In this document: in pieces, positions 36,206-45,887 of the stretch
Layout: each line of letters starts with the position of its first letter
Numbering within the stretch: position 1 is the stretch's first letter
Assembly: GCA_023458555.1 (NCBI GenBank)
Contig: JAEWYS010000020.1
Span: forward strand, 310,001-374,000
Length of the DNA: 64,000 bases
Source: Bacteroidota bacterium
Lineage (GTDB): Bacteria; Bacteroidota; Bacteroidia; Cytophagales; Cytophagaceae
Direction: 5' to 3'
Notes under the pieces: model-generated
Database searches by the model: none
What the model was told of the DNA's origin: nothing
The model's input: only the letters and a program-made list of their open reading frames with translations
Program-made: the position numbers and the translations under genes

Positions 36206-37234
36206 ATGAAAAAAGTTTTACTTTCTGCTATCGCCTTAGGAATGGCACTGTGTGCTTCGGCGCAAGGAATTTCTGAATTTGGCGCATTTGATGATTTTGC
36301 CAAGAAAACGGAATATGCTGTAGAAACACCCGCTGGATCAGGTGTGTACAAAGGCATTTTCTGGTGGTCTCAGGAAGAGCCTGCTGCAAATGGTTTTGAA
36401 TTTAGCACTGTCAGAAATGGCAACGGTGTTTTAGTGGTTGATATTCATCAGCCAGCCAAAGCTTACGAGCCATTTGGTGTTGGCTTTGGAGAAGATGCGG
36501 AAGAGCAGCCTTTTACAGTTGACTTGTCAGGAGATGCTGTCGTAAGCTTTACGTTTAAGAATACGAGTGAAGATGCTGTAGAATTCAAAGTTGCTTTACA
36601 GGACATAAACGGTATAACTCTTGGCTTTGACAAGGCATTGGGTACTCCGGATGGTTCCTTGTACGAATATGAAATTGGTGCGACTTCTACGCAGGGTATC
36701 GGAGCAAACGGAGAGACTTCTGTAGCTGCCGGGGCCTCTGTTGACTTTTCGTATGATTTCAAGAATGCTTTAGCTGCTGAATATGTAGACAATCCAAATA
36801 GTCAGTACGGTTGTAAAGACAAACCTCAATGGGTGGAAGGTTGTGATGGCGGTACCTGTTTCGATTATTCTAAGGTGAAGGCTTTGACTATCACTGTGGT
36901 AAATAATAATGGTGGTGTTTATAATAATGCGGCTGATTGCTGGACAAAAGAAGCTTTTGACGGTACTGTTGAGCTATCCAACGTTATCATTGGAGCGAAA
37001 GTAGTAGGTCTGTTTGGAGCGAAAGTATCATCAAACAGTGTAAATGTATATCCAAATCCGGCCAGCAGCTATGTTACTTTTGGCAAGACGCTGACAAACG
37101 GATCTGTATACAACGCTCAGGGTATGGTAGTTGATACATTCAATGCTGCGGAAGGCTTAAATGTATCCACCTATGCGGAAGGCGTTTATTTTATCAACAC
37201 TGCAGAAGGTTCTGCCAGAATTGTAGTTAAGTAA
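36206..37234 (+). CDS. secreted protein with a jellyroll-like domain and T9SS sorting domain
   Basis: A 342-residue protein with a signal peptide MKKVLLSAIALGMALCASAQ. Residues about 25-265 form a beta-rich domain shared with the protein at 37903: common points are a DDF opening, FGVGFG, VDLSGDA, VALQDI, FDYSKV and FDGT ahead of IGA. The sorting domain starts YPNPASSYVTF near residue 282. The shared domain resembles galactose-binding or carbohydrate-binding jellyroll modules (DLSG-A and LQDI strands), but no catalytic residue is visible. It is probably exported to the surface, with glycan binding as a guess. Confidence 0.75.
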   Translation: MKKVLLSAIALGMALCASAQGISEFGAFDDFAKKTEYAVETPAGSGVYKGIFWWSQEEPAANGFEFSTVRNGNGVLVVDIHQPAKAYEPFGVGFGEDAEEQPFTVDLSGDAVVSFTFKNTSEDAVEFKVALQDINGITLGFDKALGTPDGSLYEYEIGATSTQGIGANGETSVAAGASVDFSYDFKNALAAEYVDNPNSQYGCKDKPQWVEGCDGGTCFDYSKVKALTITVVNNNGGVYNNAADCWTKEAFDGTVELSNVIIGAKVVGLFGAKVSSNSVNVYPNPASSYVTFGKTLTNGSVYNAQGMVVDTFNAAEGLNVSTYAEGVYFINTAEGSARIVVK

Positions 37235-37256
37235 TTTAACTCCTTACTAATAGTAC

Positions 37257-37291
37257 AAAAAAGAGGCTGTTCTACAACAGCCTCTTTTTTT
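37257..37291 (+). terminator. terminator after the 342-residue T9SS protein gene
   Basis: AAAAAAGAGGCTGTT pairs with AACAGCCTCTTTTTT around a four-base loop. Confidence 0.9.
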
Positions 37292-37837
37292 ATATTTATG
37301 TTTTGCATAAGGCAAAAACATATGAATCTAATTTTGTACTGGATTTACTATTGGAGAAAGCAGGTTAGCCTATACAGAGCTTGGCGGCTTGCAAATCGCT
37401 GTATCTACCTTTCTTTGCGGATCACATCTATAATGATTGCTGCTGTTATTGATCTTTGGAATAATTGAATATTGTTTTTGTAGGTCTGACATCATCAATC
37501 CCTGCTGCTTCCGGATCTTATTCAATTCTTAGCTGTAAAAACGATCTGTCCTGTTTCTCCGATGACTGATGCAGGAATCATCTTCTTTCCGGTCATTTAA
37601 GGAGAAAGATACTTTCAACTGTTCCATACTATACCAGTGACATCTTTTTTGGTGCTGAATGTATATGCCACATGACCACAAGGGTACTATGCGATGTCGG
37701 ACTTGTAGAGAGAGAGAGAGTCTTAAACGATTTGATTGTTTCCTGGTGAGTGATGGAATTCATTTTTATAAGGTGTTTTCAAATAAGTAGCCTAAGCATT
37801 TTGTGCCAGATGTATTTTGCAGAAGTATAATAACAGA
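37292..37837. other. intergenic, no gene; short GA repeat
   Basis: About 545 bases between two convergent terminators. It holds a (AG)7 run at 37707-37720 and a short minus-strand open piece reading KKMIPASVIGETGQIVFTAK that could be a gene remnant but is too short to call. Nothing else was recognised. Confidence 0.4.
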
Positions 37838-37872
37838 AAAACGGCCTGTGATTTATAATCACAGGCCGTTTT
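37838..37872 (-). terminator. terminator after the 497-residue T9SS protein gene
   Basis: AAAACGGCCTGTGATT pairs with AATCACAGGCCGTTTT around a three-base loop, 30 bases beyond the minus-strand stop at 37903. Confidence 0.88.
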
Positions 37873-37902
37873 CAAATCAGATTTTTATCTGTATTGTAAC
37901 TG

Positions 37903-39396
37903 CTATTTTACAATAAGCTTATCAATTGCGATCGTTTCACCGTCAGCGATTACATGGATCATGTACATGCCTTTTGTGAATCCTGATACATCAAAAGAAG
38001 CTCTATCGTTGCTTGCATTGAAAGAAGCTACTTCTGTACCCATCATGGTAGCAACTTTAATCTGAACGTTTGCAGCACCTGAGTTGTCAAATACTACACT
38101 GGTCAGACCATTTGCCGGGTTAGGGAAGATGGAAAGCTGCTTGCCTGACAGTGATTTGAATATTGCAACCGGATTTAGTGTTGAGAAAGAAACTGCTTCA
38201 GAGGGTTCTGATTCTTCTTCTGAATCATTAATTGCAATCACTCTGTACTGGTATGTAGTGTTAGAAGCAAGTTCAGTCAAACCATAAGAAGTTTCCTCTA
38301 CGATTTGTACTTCTGTCCATGAACCATCTTCAAGTGTTTCAATTCTATATCCTGTAGCGCCGGTTACGGCAGTCCAGGTAAGAGTTGCTGAGCTTTCAGT
38401 AATTGCAGAAGCTGCTACATTAGTCGGAGCGCTAAGCTCCTGAGAAGGATCCGGAACCTCTTCAACAGTTGTATAAGCAGCTGCAGAAGAAGCACCGTTC
38501 AGGATGGTAAATACTCTGAATTGGTCTCCGGCGCTTAGTTCAGATAAAGCGATAGCATAACTGTTAGCAGATAAATTTTCTTCTACAGTGATCCATCCGT
38601 CATTGCCATCACCTTTTTCAAAAATATAAGATGCACCGGCAGTCTCAGTCCATGTGAATACCAGGTCAGCTCCGGATGCAGCATACTCGATAGCAGGTGT
38701 GGCAGGAGTTGTTCCTACTGCACCGATAGAGAAGTTGGTAACAGTAAATGTTCCGTCAAATTCCTGAGGAGTATCGGAAACTATTTCGGTGCTTAACGGA
38801 GTGAAATAAAGTTCAGTAACTTTTGTATAATCAAAGTTGTTTAATGTTGTCGGACAGTCAAGAGCTGAACCGCAGCTCCAACCATTTCCGGCTGATAATG
38901 TGTCAACAATCTCAAGACCTAACAGGCTTTGTGAATAGGTCTCTGTTGTTCCTTCAGCAATTTCGAAACCTGCCTGTAACTTTCTGTTGTCCCATGAAAC
39001 AGCTCCTGCCGGAATGATGATTTCTGCGCTGCGGTCTTCAATATCCTTAAGCTGTACACGCAGGTTCATTTTATCTACGTTGCCGGATAAGTATGCAACT
39101 GTTAGATTGATGGTAGCATTTCCGGAAAGATCTATGGTATTACCATCACCGAATGATACACCAAAGCCATCGTAGGTACCGGCTGGCTGATTAAAGGTAA
39201 ATTCGAGACCGTTTGCTGTACGATTCATTGTTCCGGTTGATCCCTTTTCATTGGCTATATACCAATATACTCCGCCATATGCGCCAGTAAATTCTTCTTC
39301 ATTGGAAAAATCATCCTTTACCCAAGTTGGCCCCAGCTGCGCAAAAGCACAAGGCATAGCCATTGTCAGGGACAATGCTAGTAATAGTTTTCTCAT
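37903..39396 (-). CDS. secreted protein with jellyroll-like domain, fibronectin type III domain and T9SS sorting domain
   Basis: A 497-residue protein with a signal peptide ending MPCAFAQ. Residues about 22-230 are related to the N-terminal domain of the protein at 36206 (DDF, QPAGTYDGFGVSFG, IDLSGNA, VQLKDI, FDYTKV, FDGTF). A short Ig-like unit follows, then a fibronectin type III domain (SAPTNVAASAITESSATLTW and TYQYRVIAIN). The sorting domain starts IFPNPANGLTSV near residue 423. It probably binds glycan or another surface polymer. No enzyme motif is seen. Confidence 0.78.
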   Translation of the reverse strand: MRKLLLALSLTMAMPCAFAQLGPTWVKDDFSNEEEFTGAYGGVYWYIANEKGSTGTMNRTANGLEFTFNQPAGTYDGFGVSFGDGNTIDLSGNATINLTVAYLSGNVDKMNLRVQLKDIEDRSAEIIIPAGAVSWDNRKLQAGFEIAEGTTETYSQSLLGLEIVDTLSAGNGWSCGSALDCPTTLNNFDYTKVTELYFTPLSTEIVSDTPQEFDGTFTVTNFSIGAVGTTPATPAIEYAASGADLVFTWTETAGASYIFEKGDGNDGWITVEENLSANSYAIALSELSAGDQFRVFTILNGASSAAAYTTVEEVPDPSQELSAPTNVAASAITESSATLTWTAVTGATGYRIETLEDGSWTEVQIVEETSYGLTELASNTTYQYRVIAINDSEEESEPSEAVSFSTLNPVAIFKSLSGKQLSIFPNPANGLTSVVFDNSGAANVQIKVATMMGTEVASFNASNDRASFDVSGFTKGMYMIHVIADGETIAIDKLIVK

Positions 39397-39757
39397 GTGT
39401 TATTAAAGGTTAAAAATTTACAATTTCCAGTTCAAATATATGTTTTTTTTATCATTTAAATGGACGATAGCTGTTTTTTTCTTATGGAGTTGTCAGATTT
39501 ATCAGCATTGATATGGGTATATATCTGGTTGATAGGGAAAGTAACTCAGAAACGAGCAAAATGTTTTCTTTTTGGATTCTAAGTATGAAGGATGTTGAGT
39601 TCTTAGTTTCTCGTATATAATCTGGATAGTAGGTTTCCTGTATTTTAATCTAATTGCATGTGTATTGAATTAATGTTTTGTAGTTTTAATTTTGTCATTT
39701 GTCTTGATTTTTATATTTTTGGTATAAATTATTGATAATATTACTTTGCTTGATTGT
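39397..39757. other. AT-rich intergenic region, nothing recognised
   Basis: About 360 very AT-rich bases between divergent genes. It must hold the promoters of the T9SS protein gene on the left and the tail-fibre-like gene on the right, but no confident motif stands out. Confidence 0.4.
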
Positions 39758-40819
39758 ATGAAAAAGGAGTTATTTTTATTTGGTGTTTTAATGTTTATTT
39801 CTTCCGCTTTTTTATCTGCTCAAACGGTATATACGCCTGGAGGAACAATCGGAACTTCAAGTAATGACAATGTTGGAATTGGTACAGATAATCCGGCGGC
39901 TTTAGTTCATTTGATTGGGCCTAGTGCATATTTGAGAGTAGATTGGGCTAGTGCTCCAACTGCTCCATATGGTTCCTATGGGATTAAGATTGGAGATGCA
40001 GCAAGTCTTAGCTCCAGACAGATACCCGCATGTGGGAGTGGAGATTTTCTGATAAGCGGAGATGGAGCCGAAATTACTATGAGAAGCGGCAGAATTCATT
40101 TTGGTACTGCGCCAAATTGTCAAACGGGTTATGCCGGTCGTTATAATTTTGGGGGAGGAAATGTCTGGGTCAGAGATACGCTGATCATAGCAAATTATTC
40201 ATCAGTGATTCCATATAGCTATAGGCCACCTGCGGGTTATCGCTTTGTTGTGAATGGTAAAGCAAATTTTAGTGATGAAGTTGTGATTGGCAATATAACA
40301 TCCTTGGCTTTAGGGTATCAGCTGTTTGTAAAAGAAGGAATCCAGGCTGGAAAATTGAAAGTTAATGATAGTATAATTATTTCAGGAACATCGGGGCCTA
40401 CATATTCGTTGCCAACAGGCTATAGGCTAGGAGTGAATGGAGATGCAAACTTTACAAATAAAGTAGTCATTGGGCCGTATGATTCTTTTACACAAGGGAC
40501 TCCTTCAGGTTATAATTTATTTGTCTCTAATGGTATTATAACAGAAAAGCTGAAAGTGGCTGTAAAAACAACTTCTGATTGGGCTGATTATGTGTTCTCT
40601 GATAAATACAAGCTAATGCCTTTGAAAGAAGTAGAGCAATTTGTAAAAACGAATAATCATTTGCCTAATATGCCTTCAGCTCAGGAAGTAGTCGAACATG
40701 GAATCGATGTAGCCAGGATGGATGCCAAGCTTCTGGAAAAGATTGAAGAGTTGACGTTGTATATTATCGAACAGGATAAGCGAATTAAGGAATTAGAACA
40801 TTGTATTAAGTTGCGTTAA
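39758..40819 (+). CDS. exported protein with tail-fibre-like C-terminus
   Basis: A 353-residue protein starting MKKELFLFGVLMFISSAFLS with a signal peptide ending SAQ. The middle has repeated GYxLxVNG/ANF modules (GYRFVVNGKANFSDEVVIG and GYRLGVNGDANFTNKVVIG). The C-terminal 90 residues (WADYVF, LKEVEQFVKTNNHLPNMPSA, LLEKIEELTLYIIEQ) match a domain common at the end of Bacteroidota tail-fibre-like surface proteins. The frame extends to a TTG at 39746, but the ATG at 39758 fits the signal peptide. AT-rich, like the next two genes, which follow closely. Confidence 0.75.
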   Translation: MKKELFLFGVLMFISSAFLSAQTVYTPGGTIGTSSNDNVGIGTDNPAALVHLIGPSAYLRVDWASAPTAPYGSYGIKIGDAASLSSRQIPACGSGDFLISGDGAEITMRSGRIHFGTAPNCQTGYAGRYNFGGGNVWVRDTLIIANYSSVIPYSYRPPAGYRFVVNGKANFSDEVVIGNITSLALGYQLFVKEGIQAGKLKVNDSIIISGTSGPTYSLPTGYRLGVNGDANFTNKVVIGPYDSFTQGTPSGYNLFVSNGIITEKLKVAVKTTSDWADYVFSDKYKLMPLKEVEQFVKTNNHLPNMPSAQEVVEHGIDVARMDAKLLEKIEELTLYIIEQDKRIKELEHCIKLR

Positions 40820-40822
40820 GCG

Positions 40823-41359
40823 ATGAGAAACATATGCTTTGCTATTTTGCTGTTGTCATTGTTGTCGTGTGAAAAAGAAAAATTTCCTAATGTAACGAAT
40901 GATGGAATCAATACGTTCGGCATGCGTATTAACGGAGTGGAGTGGACTCCTGATGTTAAAACTTTCTTTAATGGAAAGATAAAACCGAAGGCGGTTTTTT
41001 TTCCCAACAATTCAACATTGATGCTTGAAGCAGTTGGCGATGGCGAATGTTTTTTTTCCGTAACGATTAACGGTTTGGGAAGGTATTACTTTAATAAATC
41101 ATTTTCGCCTTATGTTAAAGAGACAGATCAAGTTTGGGATCCCATACTGTATCGGACCAGATATTCGCTATTGACTCAGCATTACATTTTGCATGATTCG
41201 TTGGAGAGTAACATTACAATAACCCGATTTGATACTATAAACAAAATTGTATCGGGGATTTTTAGTTTAAGATTAGAAGATAGTATAAAACATGAGGTAA
41301 AAGAAATTACCGAAGGGAGATTTGATTTAGTTTATTATCGAGAAGAGAATGAAATTTAG
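40823..41359 (+). CDS. DUF6252-like lipoprotein
   Basis: A 178-residue lipoprotein with lipobox LLSC (C16) after a short signal peptide. INTFGMRINGVEWTPD resembles the opening of DUF6252 proteins, small beta-rich lipoproteins of Bacteroidota. The gene starts three bases after the previous stop and overlaps the next start by 11 bases, so the three genes form an operon. The function is unknown. Confidence 0.65.
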   Translation: MRNICFAILLLSLLSCEKEKFPNVTNDGINTFGMRINGVEWTPDVKTFFNGKIKPKAVFFPNNSTLMLEAVGDGECFFSVTINGLGRYYFNKSFSPYVKETDQVWDPILYRTRYSLLTQHYILHDSLESNITITRFDTINKIVSGIFSLRLEDSIKHEVKEITEGRFDLVYYREENEI

Positions 41360-43388
41360 AGTATTAGTGTTATTGGTACTGATTGTGTCATCAGGTATGC
41401 TGATTGCTCAGCCTTTTAGTCTAACTTCGACAAGAAGTTATTTAGGTTCAAATGCTTCAGGGCAGTACCAGATTTATAGAAGCAGTGTAAATCATTCAAT
41501 TACACTAAATAATCTGCGTAAGCCATTGATTTTTGTGGAAGGTTTTGACCCGGATAATAGCTTTGGTTTTGGAACATCCGGGAATATTTACTCAATGATT
41601 AATAGTATTGCTACTAATAATTTGGCTTCCAGCATTCATACTAGAGGTTATGACATTATCATTTTGAACTTCAACGATGGTGGAGATTACATTCAAAGAA
41701 ATGCTTTATTGCTTGTCGAGTTAATTGAGTTGGTGAATAGTAATAAACCAGGAACAGATCCTGTTGTTATTATGGGATATAGCATGGGAGGCTTGGTGGC
41801 TCGGTATGCACTCAATTATATGGAGGAGAATAATATAGATCATGAGGTTCAATTGTTCATTTCTATAGACTCTCCGCATAAAGGGGCGCATGTTCCTGCC
41901 GGAATTCAGGCAATGGCTAAGATGTTCGATTCTCCTGCCTATCTAACAATGTTTCCTGATTTAGCAAGTAGTTTATCTCAGTTAAATGCTCCGGCTGCCA
42001 GACAAATGTTAAAATATAGACTTAGTAGCTCTTCAGTTCTTTCAGGGGAGCTTCCATTAAATTTTGAATTTGTATCCTTTTTCTCGGAACTTGATGGAAT
42101 GAATGGATGTAATGGGTTTCCAAGTAAATGTAGAAATGTTGCTGTATCTTTGGGAAGTTGGAACGGGGTTGGGCAGCGCTCTGAGCTCGATTTGGATAAT
42201 AATGGTATACGAGATTTACAACATTCAGCTTTCCCAATAATTGAAATTAATATTCCTAAGGGAAGTCGGGATGAACTGTGGATAGTTGATATGAATGAAT
42301 GTGAAATAATGGCATCTGTTCTTTTTCAGATGTTCATTTCAACCTGTGCTTCTAGTGCATATCCGGATTTTTCCAATCGATATAGCTATTCAGGACTTGG
42401 GAATGATTCATATGCAACATTTTGGTATTTAAATACAGAACTTTTTCCTTTCATTTTTCCTGGCGGAGGCTCCAGTAGATTGTGGTGGTATAAAGATGAG
42501 GAACCTCTGGATTTTGCACCTGGAGGATTTATGCCTTTATACGATGACATAACTTCAGCCTTAGGTGGTTTTATAGATTGTTATGCAGGATATGCTAAAA
42601 ATAGTACATTTGTTCCAACCATAAGCGCATTGGCTTTTGACACTGATAATGCATTTTATAATATAGCTTCAGATGCTAACAAGTTAAAAAAGACTCCCTT
42701 TGACAATATTATAGGTATAACAGGCGATAATACTTCGCATATGATAAATACTTCATTCTATTCGCAGGTCTATCCCATTGTTAACTTTATATTAGATGAA
42801 ATTAGTAACGATTATGGGGGAACTTGTGCATATGATACAAAGACATTGTCAGGAACGGTGAATAATGGTCAGAATATAGCTGTCAGAAGTGCAGTGAAAG
42901 TTTATAACAATTCGTCTTACAATGTTCAAACTGGAGCAAATGTAGGTCTCTTTGCTTCTCAGAGTATAGTATTTGAGCCTGGGCTTTTAGTGAATAATGG
43001 AGCCATTTTAGCTGCAGAAATAAGGCCGTGTGCAGAAAAGGCTTGTCATTGGCAATCAGAGGACTATAACAATTTCAGTTCGAGACTTGCGACTGGCAGT
43101 GATACTACGCATATTACCTATAATCGTGAATATCCGGAAGTTTTGCCAATGAACGAAGCTGTTTGTGAAAAAATTACCCCTAATCCTAACAATGGCAGTT
43201 TCTCTATTGACATGATTGGAAAGGCACGGTACGAAATTATCAATTCCTTGGGCAATACTGTTGATATGGGAACACTTTACTCGGGTAATAACCGAATCTT
43301 CTTTGCTGGTAATACTGGTGTTTATACTTTTATAACATATGATCAGGAAAATAAAGTTATTGGGAAAGAAAAGTTTATTAAATATTAG
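41349..43388 (+). CDS. secreted alpha/beta-hydrolase with T9SS sorting domain
   Basis: A 679-residue protein with a signal peptide ending SGMLIAQ. Residues about 55-230 are an alpha/beta-hydrolase domain of the PGAP1/lipase type: IFVEGFDPDNSFG, nucleophile elbow GYSMGGLVARYAL, and SIDSPHKGAHVP. The central part is unassigned. The last 80 residues (KITPNPNNGSFSIDM to the end) are a T9SS sorting domain. It probably hydrolyses an ester outside the cell; the substrate is unknown. It is the last gene of the AT-rich trio and is followed by a terminator. Confidence 0.82.
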   Translation: MKFRVLVLLVLIVSSGMLIAQPFSLTSTRSYLGSNASGQYQIYRSSVNHSITLNNLRKPLIFVEGFDPDNSFGFGTSGNIYSMINSIATNNLASSIHTRGYDIIILNFNDGGDYIQRNALLLVELIELVNSNKPGTDPVVIMGYSMGGLVARYALNYMEENNIDHEVQLFISIDSPHKGAHVPAGIQAMAKMFDSPAYLTMFPDLASSLSQLNAPAARQMLKYRLSSSSVLSGELPLNFEFVSFFSELDGMNGCNGFPSKCRNVAVSLGSWNGVGQRSELDLDNNGIRDLQHSAFPIIEINIPKGSRDELWIVDMNECEIMASVLFQMFISTCASSAYPDFSNRYSYSGLGNDSYATFWYLNTELFPFIFPGGGSSRLWWYKDEEPLDFAPGGFMPLYDDITSALGGFIDCYAGYAKNSTFVPTISALAFDTDNAFYNIASDANKLKKTPFDNIIGITGDNTSHMINTSFYSQVYPIVNFILDEISNDYGGTCAYDTKTLSGTVNNGQNIAVRSAVKVYNNSSYNVQTGANVGLFASQSIVFEPGLLVNNGAILAAEIRPCAEKACHWQSEDYNNFSSRLATGSDTTHITYNREYPEVLPMNEAVCEKITPNPNNGSFSIDMIGKARYEIINSLGNTVDMGTLYSGNNRIFFAGNTGVYTFITYDQENKVIGKEKFIKY

Positions 43389-43424
43389 ATTGTCTTGATG
43401 ACTTATTAACATTAAGATATATTT

Positions 43425-43463
43425 GAGTGTCAAAGTTATTCTTGACTTGACACTCATTTTTTT
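43425..43463 (+). terminator. terminator after the hydrolase gene
   Basis: GAGTGTCAA (43425-43433) pairs with TTGACACTC (43447-43455), followed by seven T. It touches the end of the convergent ligase gene. Confidence 0.82.
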
Positions 43464-45408
43464 ACTTTTTTTCAATTTCTTCCCTCAGCTGTTTTCGTAT
43501 CAGCTTATTTGACGCAGTTTTGGGTAGCTGGTCAATTTGTTTCAACGCTTTTATCCTAAACAGCGGATTGAGGTTTTTGCTGATTTTTTCCTGTAGCGCC
43601 CCTTTCATTTTTTCGGTATCCAGCTCTTTGTCTGAAGTAACAAATACATACAGGCTTTCAGGGCCTGTTCCGTTTTCGGAAATTGCCACGGCAGCAGATT
43701 CTCTGATGTCAGGATGGGTATTGACCTGTTCTTCAATTTCCAGTGCGCTTACCTTGATTCCGCCCAGATTCATGGCATCGTCTGTACGGCCTGCACTTCT
43801 GTAGAAAATCATGCCTTCGCTCAGAATCCGCATTAAAGCATCGCCATGCCTGCGGAGTTTTTCTTTATTGGGGCCGGGCGGTACGCTGGCATAGTATTCC
43901 TGATGATGATCTTTATTCAGTAGTTGCTGGCTGAGACCAATAGAGGGTGGCAAGATATATACTTCTCCGTTTGTTCCGAGCGGTGCGAGCTTGCCTGCTG
44001 ATTTCAGAATCATAAAATCCAGTCCGAGGGCTGGTGTTGTAAAAACGGAGGGAGAGGCAGGGTGCAAAACGGTTCCGGTTACATAAGCGCCGCCTATTTC
44101 TGTTCCGCCGCAATATTCGATTATGGGCGCCTGAAAACGTGCGAGTCCCATCAGATAGAAATAATCATCGGGATTGCTGGGTTCTCCGGTGGAACTGAAC
44201 AACCGCACAGTCCAATTGAATTTGTCATGAAAGTCCTGGGCTTTCCATGATTTTACCACGGATGGTATCGTACCAAGAATTGAAACTTTTTCTTTTTCTA
44301 CAAATTCACCGTATTGCAGTGTTGTGGCAGCGCCCGTATAAACAACGAGCGTTGCTTTGTTGATAAGGGCCGCATAAATAAGCCAGGGAGCCATCATCCA
44401 GCCCATACCGGTTGTCCAGGTTATCCGGTCCTCAGGGCGTATGTCATGATGGAAAAAAGCATCTGAAGCCGATTTGACCGGGGTCAGCTGGGTCCACGGG
44501 ATGGCTTTGGGGGTATTGCTCGTGCCGGAGGAAAACAGTATGCTGCTTATGTACTCGGGATATGTCTGGTAACTGTCAAAGTACGGATTACCTCCATGAA
44601 TGATTTTCTCATAATCATAGTCGCCTTCCCGAATAGCTGTATCTTTTGCTTTGCGTATCACAATAACCGGGATTTTGCCCGGAACCTGCTTCGCTTTTTC
44701 ATATGTTTTTATACTTTTTCCGTTGTAAAGATATTCGTCAATGGTTATTATGGCTTTGGCTTCACTGATAGAAATACGTTTTTCCAGCTCGGCTGGTGTG
44801 AAACTGTCAGCTACAAGCACATTGGTAATACCGGCTCGTATTGTTCCCAGAAATGCAATAACAGCTTCTGTGCAGAATGGCAGGTAAAGAATGATTCTGT
44901 CTCCCGGACCAAAGCCATGAGAGAGCAGACCGGAGGCAAAGCAATTCACTTGTTGCTGCAGCTCCAGATAGGTCAGTTTTTGTATAGTTCCGTTTTCTGT
45001 GCCTTCAACCAATGCGGTCTTTTCATCCGGGGCCTGAAAACAGCTGTCCGTTATATTTAAACGTGCGCCTTTGCACCAGGCTGGATTCTCAAAACTTACG
45101 CTTGTGTCAAGGACAGCTTGATAAGGAATGCTAAATTTTATATCCAGTTTGCGTATTGCATATTTCCAGAAATCTTTTCGTTTGATGCTGGCCCAGCTGA
45201 AAAATTGCTGATAGTTATCCAGGCTCAGCTCCCTCATACATTTGGCAAGATTTGCTTCTTCCAGCAGCTTATTATCCGGCATCCATATTACTGGTATATG
45301 ATTTTCGGCGTAGAGCTTATTGTACTGATCCCGGAGTTGGGGAGAAAAACGAAAGTCATTTTGTTTAAGGATAAGTCTCCACTGATGGTATTTTTGATTC
45401 AGATTCAT
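43462..45408 (-). CDS. AMP-forming acyl-CoA synthetase
   Basis: A 648-residue ANL-superfamily ligase that activates a carboxylic acid with ATP and CoA. The P-loop-like A3 motif is FSSGTSNTPKAI; other motifs are EYCGGTEIGG (A5), YRSAGRTDDAMNLGGIKVS (A7-A8) and the catalytic Lys region TASNKLIRKQL (A10). The long N-terminal part and overall layout resemble acetoacetyl-CoA synthetase and the plant AAE17/18 type rather than acetyl-CoA synthetase. The substrate cannot be settled from sequence. Single gene; the neighbours do not hint at a pathway. Confidence 0.9.
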   Translation of the reverse strand: MNLNQKYHQWRLILKQNDFRFSPQLRDQYNKLYAENHIPVIWMPDNKLLEEANLAKCMRELSLDNYQQFFSWASIKRKDFWKYAIRKLDIKFSIPYQAVLDTSVSFENPAWCKGARLNITDSCFQAPDEKTALVEGTENGTIQKLTYLELQQQVNCFASGLLSHGFGPGDRIILYLPFCTEAVIAFLGTIRAGITNVLVADSFTPAELEKRISISEAKAIITIDEYLYNGKSIKTYEKAKQVPGKIPVIVIRKAKDTAIREGDYDYEKIIHGGNPYFDSYQTYPEYISSILFSSGTSNTPKAIPWTQLTPVKSASDAFFHHDIRPEDRITWTTGMGWMMAPWLIYAALINKATLVVYTGAATTLQYGEFVEKEKVSILGTIPSVVKSWKAQDFHDKFNWTVRLFSSTGEPSNPDDYFYLMGLARFQAPIIEYCGGTEIGGAYVTGTVLHPASPSVFTTPALGLDFMILKSAGKLAPLGTNGEVYILPPSIGLSQQLLNKDHHQEYYASVPPGPNKEKLRRHGDALMRILSEGMIFYRSAGRTDDAMNLGGIKVSALEIEEQVNTHPDIRESAAVAISENGTGPESLYVFVTSDKELDTEKMKGALQEKISKNLNPLFRIKALKQIDQLPKTASNKLIRKQLREEIEKK

Positions 45409-45542
45409 AACTAAAAGTGGGTTATAAAAAGATGCACACCTATCTGTATTAACGGGGAAAACGGATAAAAGATTTGGGAAAAGAAAAGCGGCAGGCCTTT
45501 CCGATTCAGTAGTCTGTTTCGTAAGTTGCTGCCGCTTATTGA

Positions 45543-45731
45543 TTATGTGGTTGATACTTCTTCTGAAACCGGATGTTTTACCAGAAGTATGAATGCGTGA
45601 ATTACTCCGGGCAGCCAGCCTATCAGTGTCAGTAATATGTTTAAGAAGAATTTGCCTCCTATTCCAAACCGGATTACTACAGCAATCGGCGGGAAAAACA
45701 ATGCCAGAATTCTTAAAGCTAAATTACTCAT
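45543..45731 (-). CDS. YqaE/Pmp3 family small membrane protein
   Basis: A 62-residue protein with two membrane helices (ALRILALFFPPIAVVIRFGI and NILLTLIGWLPGVIHAFILL). The FFPPIAV and LIGWLPGVIHA motifs are diagnostic of the Pmp3/YqaE family, linked to salt and membrane stress. A plus-strand ORF (45637-45840) overlaps it and is rejected. Confidence 0.9.
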   Translation of the reverse strand: MSNLALRILALFFPPIAVVIRFGIGGKFFLNILLTLIGWLPGVIHAFILLVKHPVSEEVSTT

Positions 45732-45837
45732 TATCTCCTCCTCATTTTTAATCCTTCTGATATATCAACGCTGGCAGAAAAAAATGCGTTCGGAGATAGC
45801 GGATGATTTATTCAGTATCGAATATAAGGGGTATAAA

Positions 45838-45870
45838 TAAAAAAGGCTCAGCAACTGAGCCTTTTTTATT
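45838..45870. terminator. bidirectional terminator next to yceI-like gene
   Basis: GGCTCAG pairs with CTGAGCC around CAA, flanked by A and T runs. It lies 18 bases beyond the stop of the YceI gene on the minus strand. Confidence 0.8.
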
Positions 45871-45887
45871 TATACAAATTTTACGGG

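Noticed and set aside
37707..37720. (AG)7 run as a phase-variation tract
   Set aside because: It lies between two terminators, outside any gene or recognisable promoter.
45637..45840. Plus-strand ORF of 67 codons overlapping the YqaE gene
   Set aside because: The minus-strand YqaE/Pmp3 protein has clear family motifs; the overlapping frame has none.
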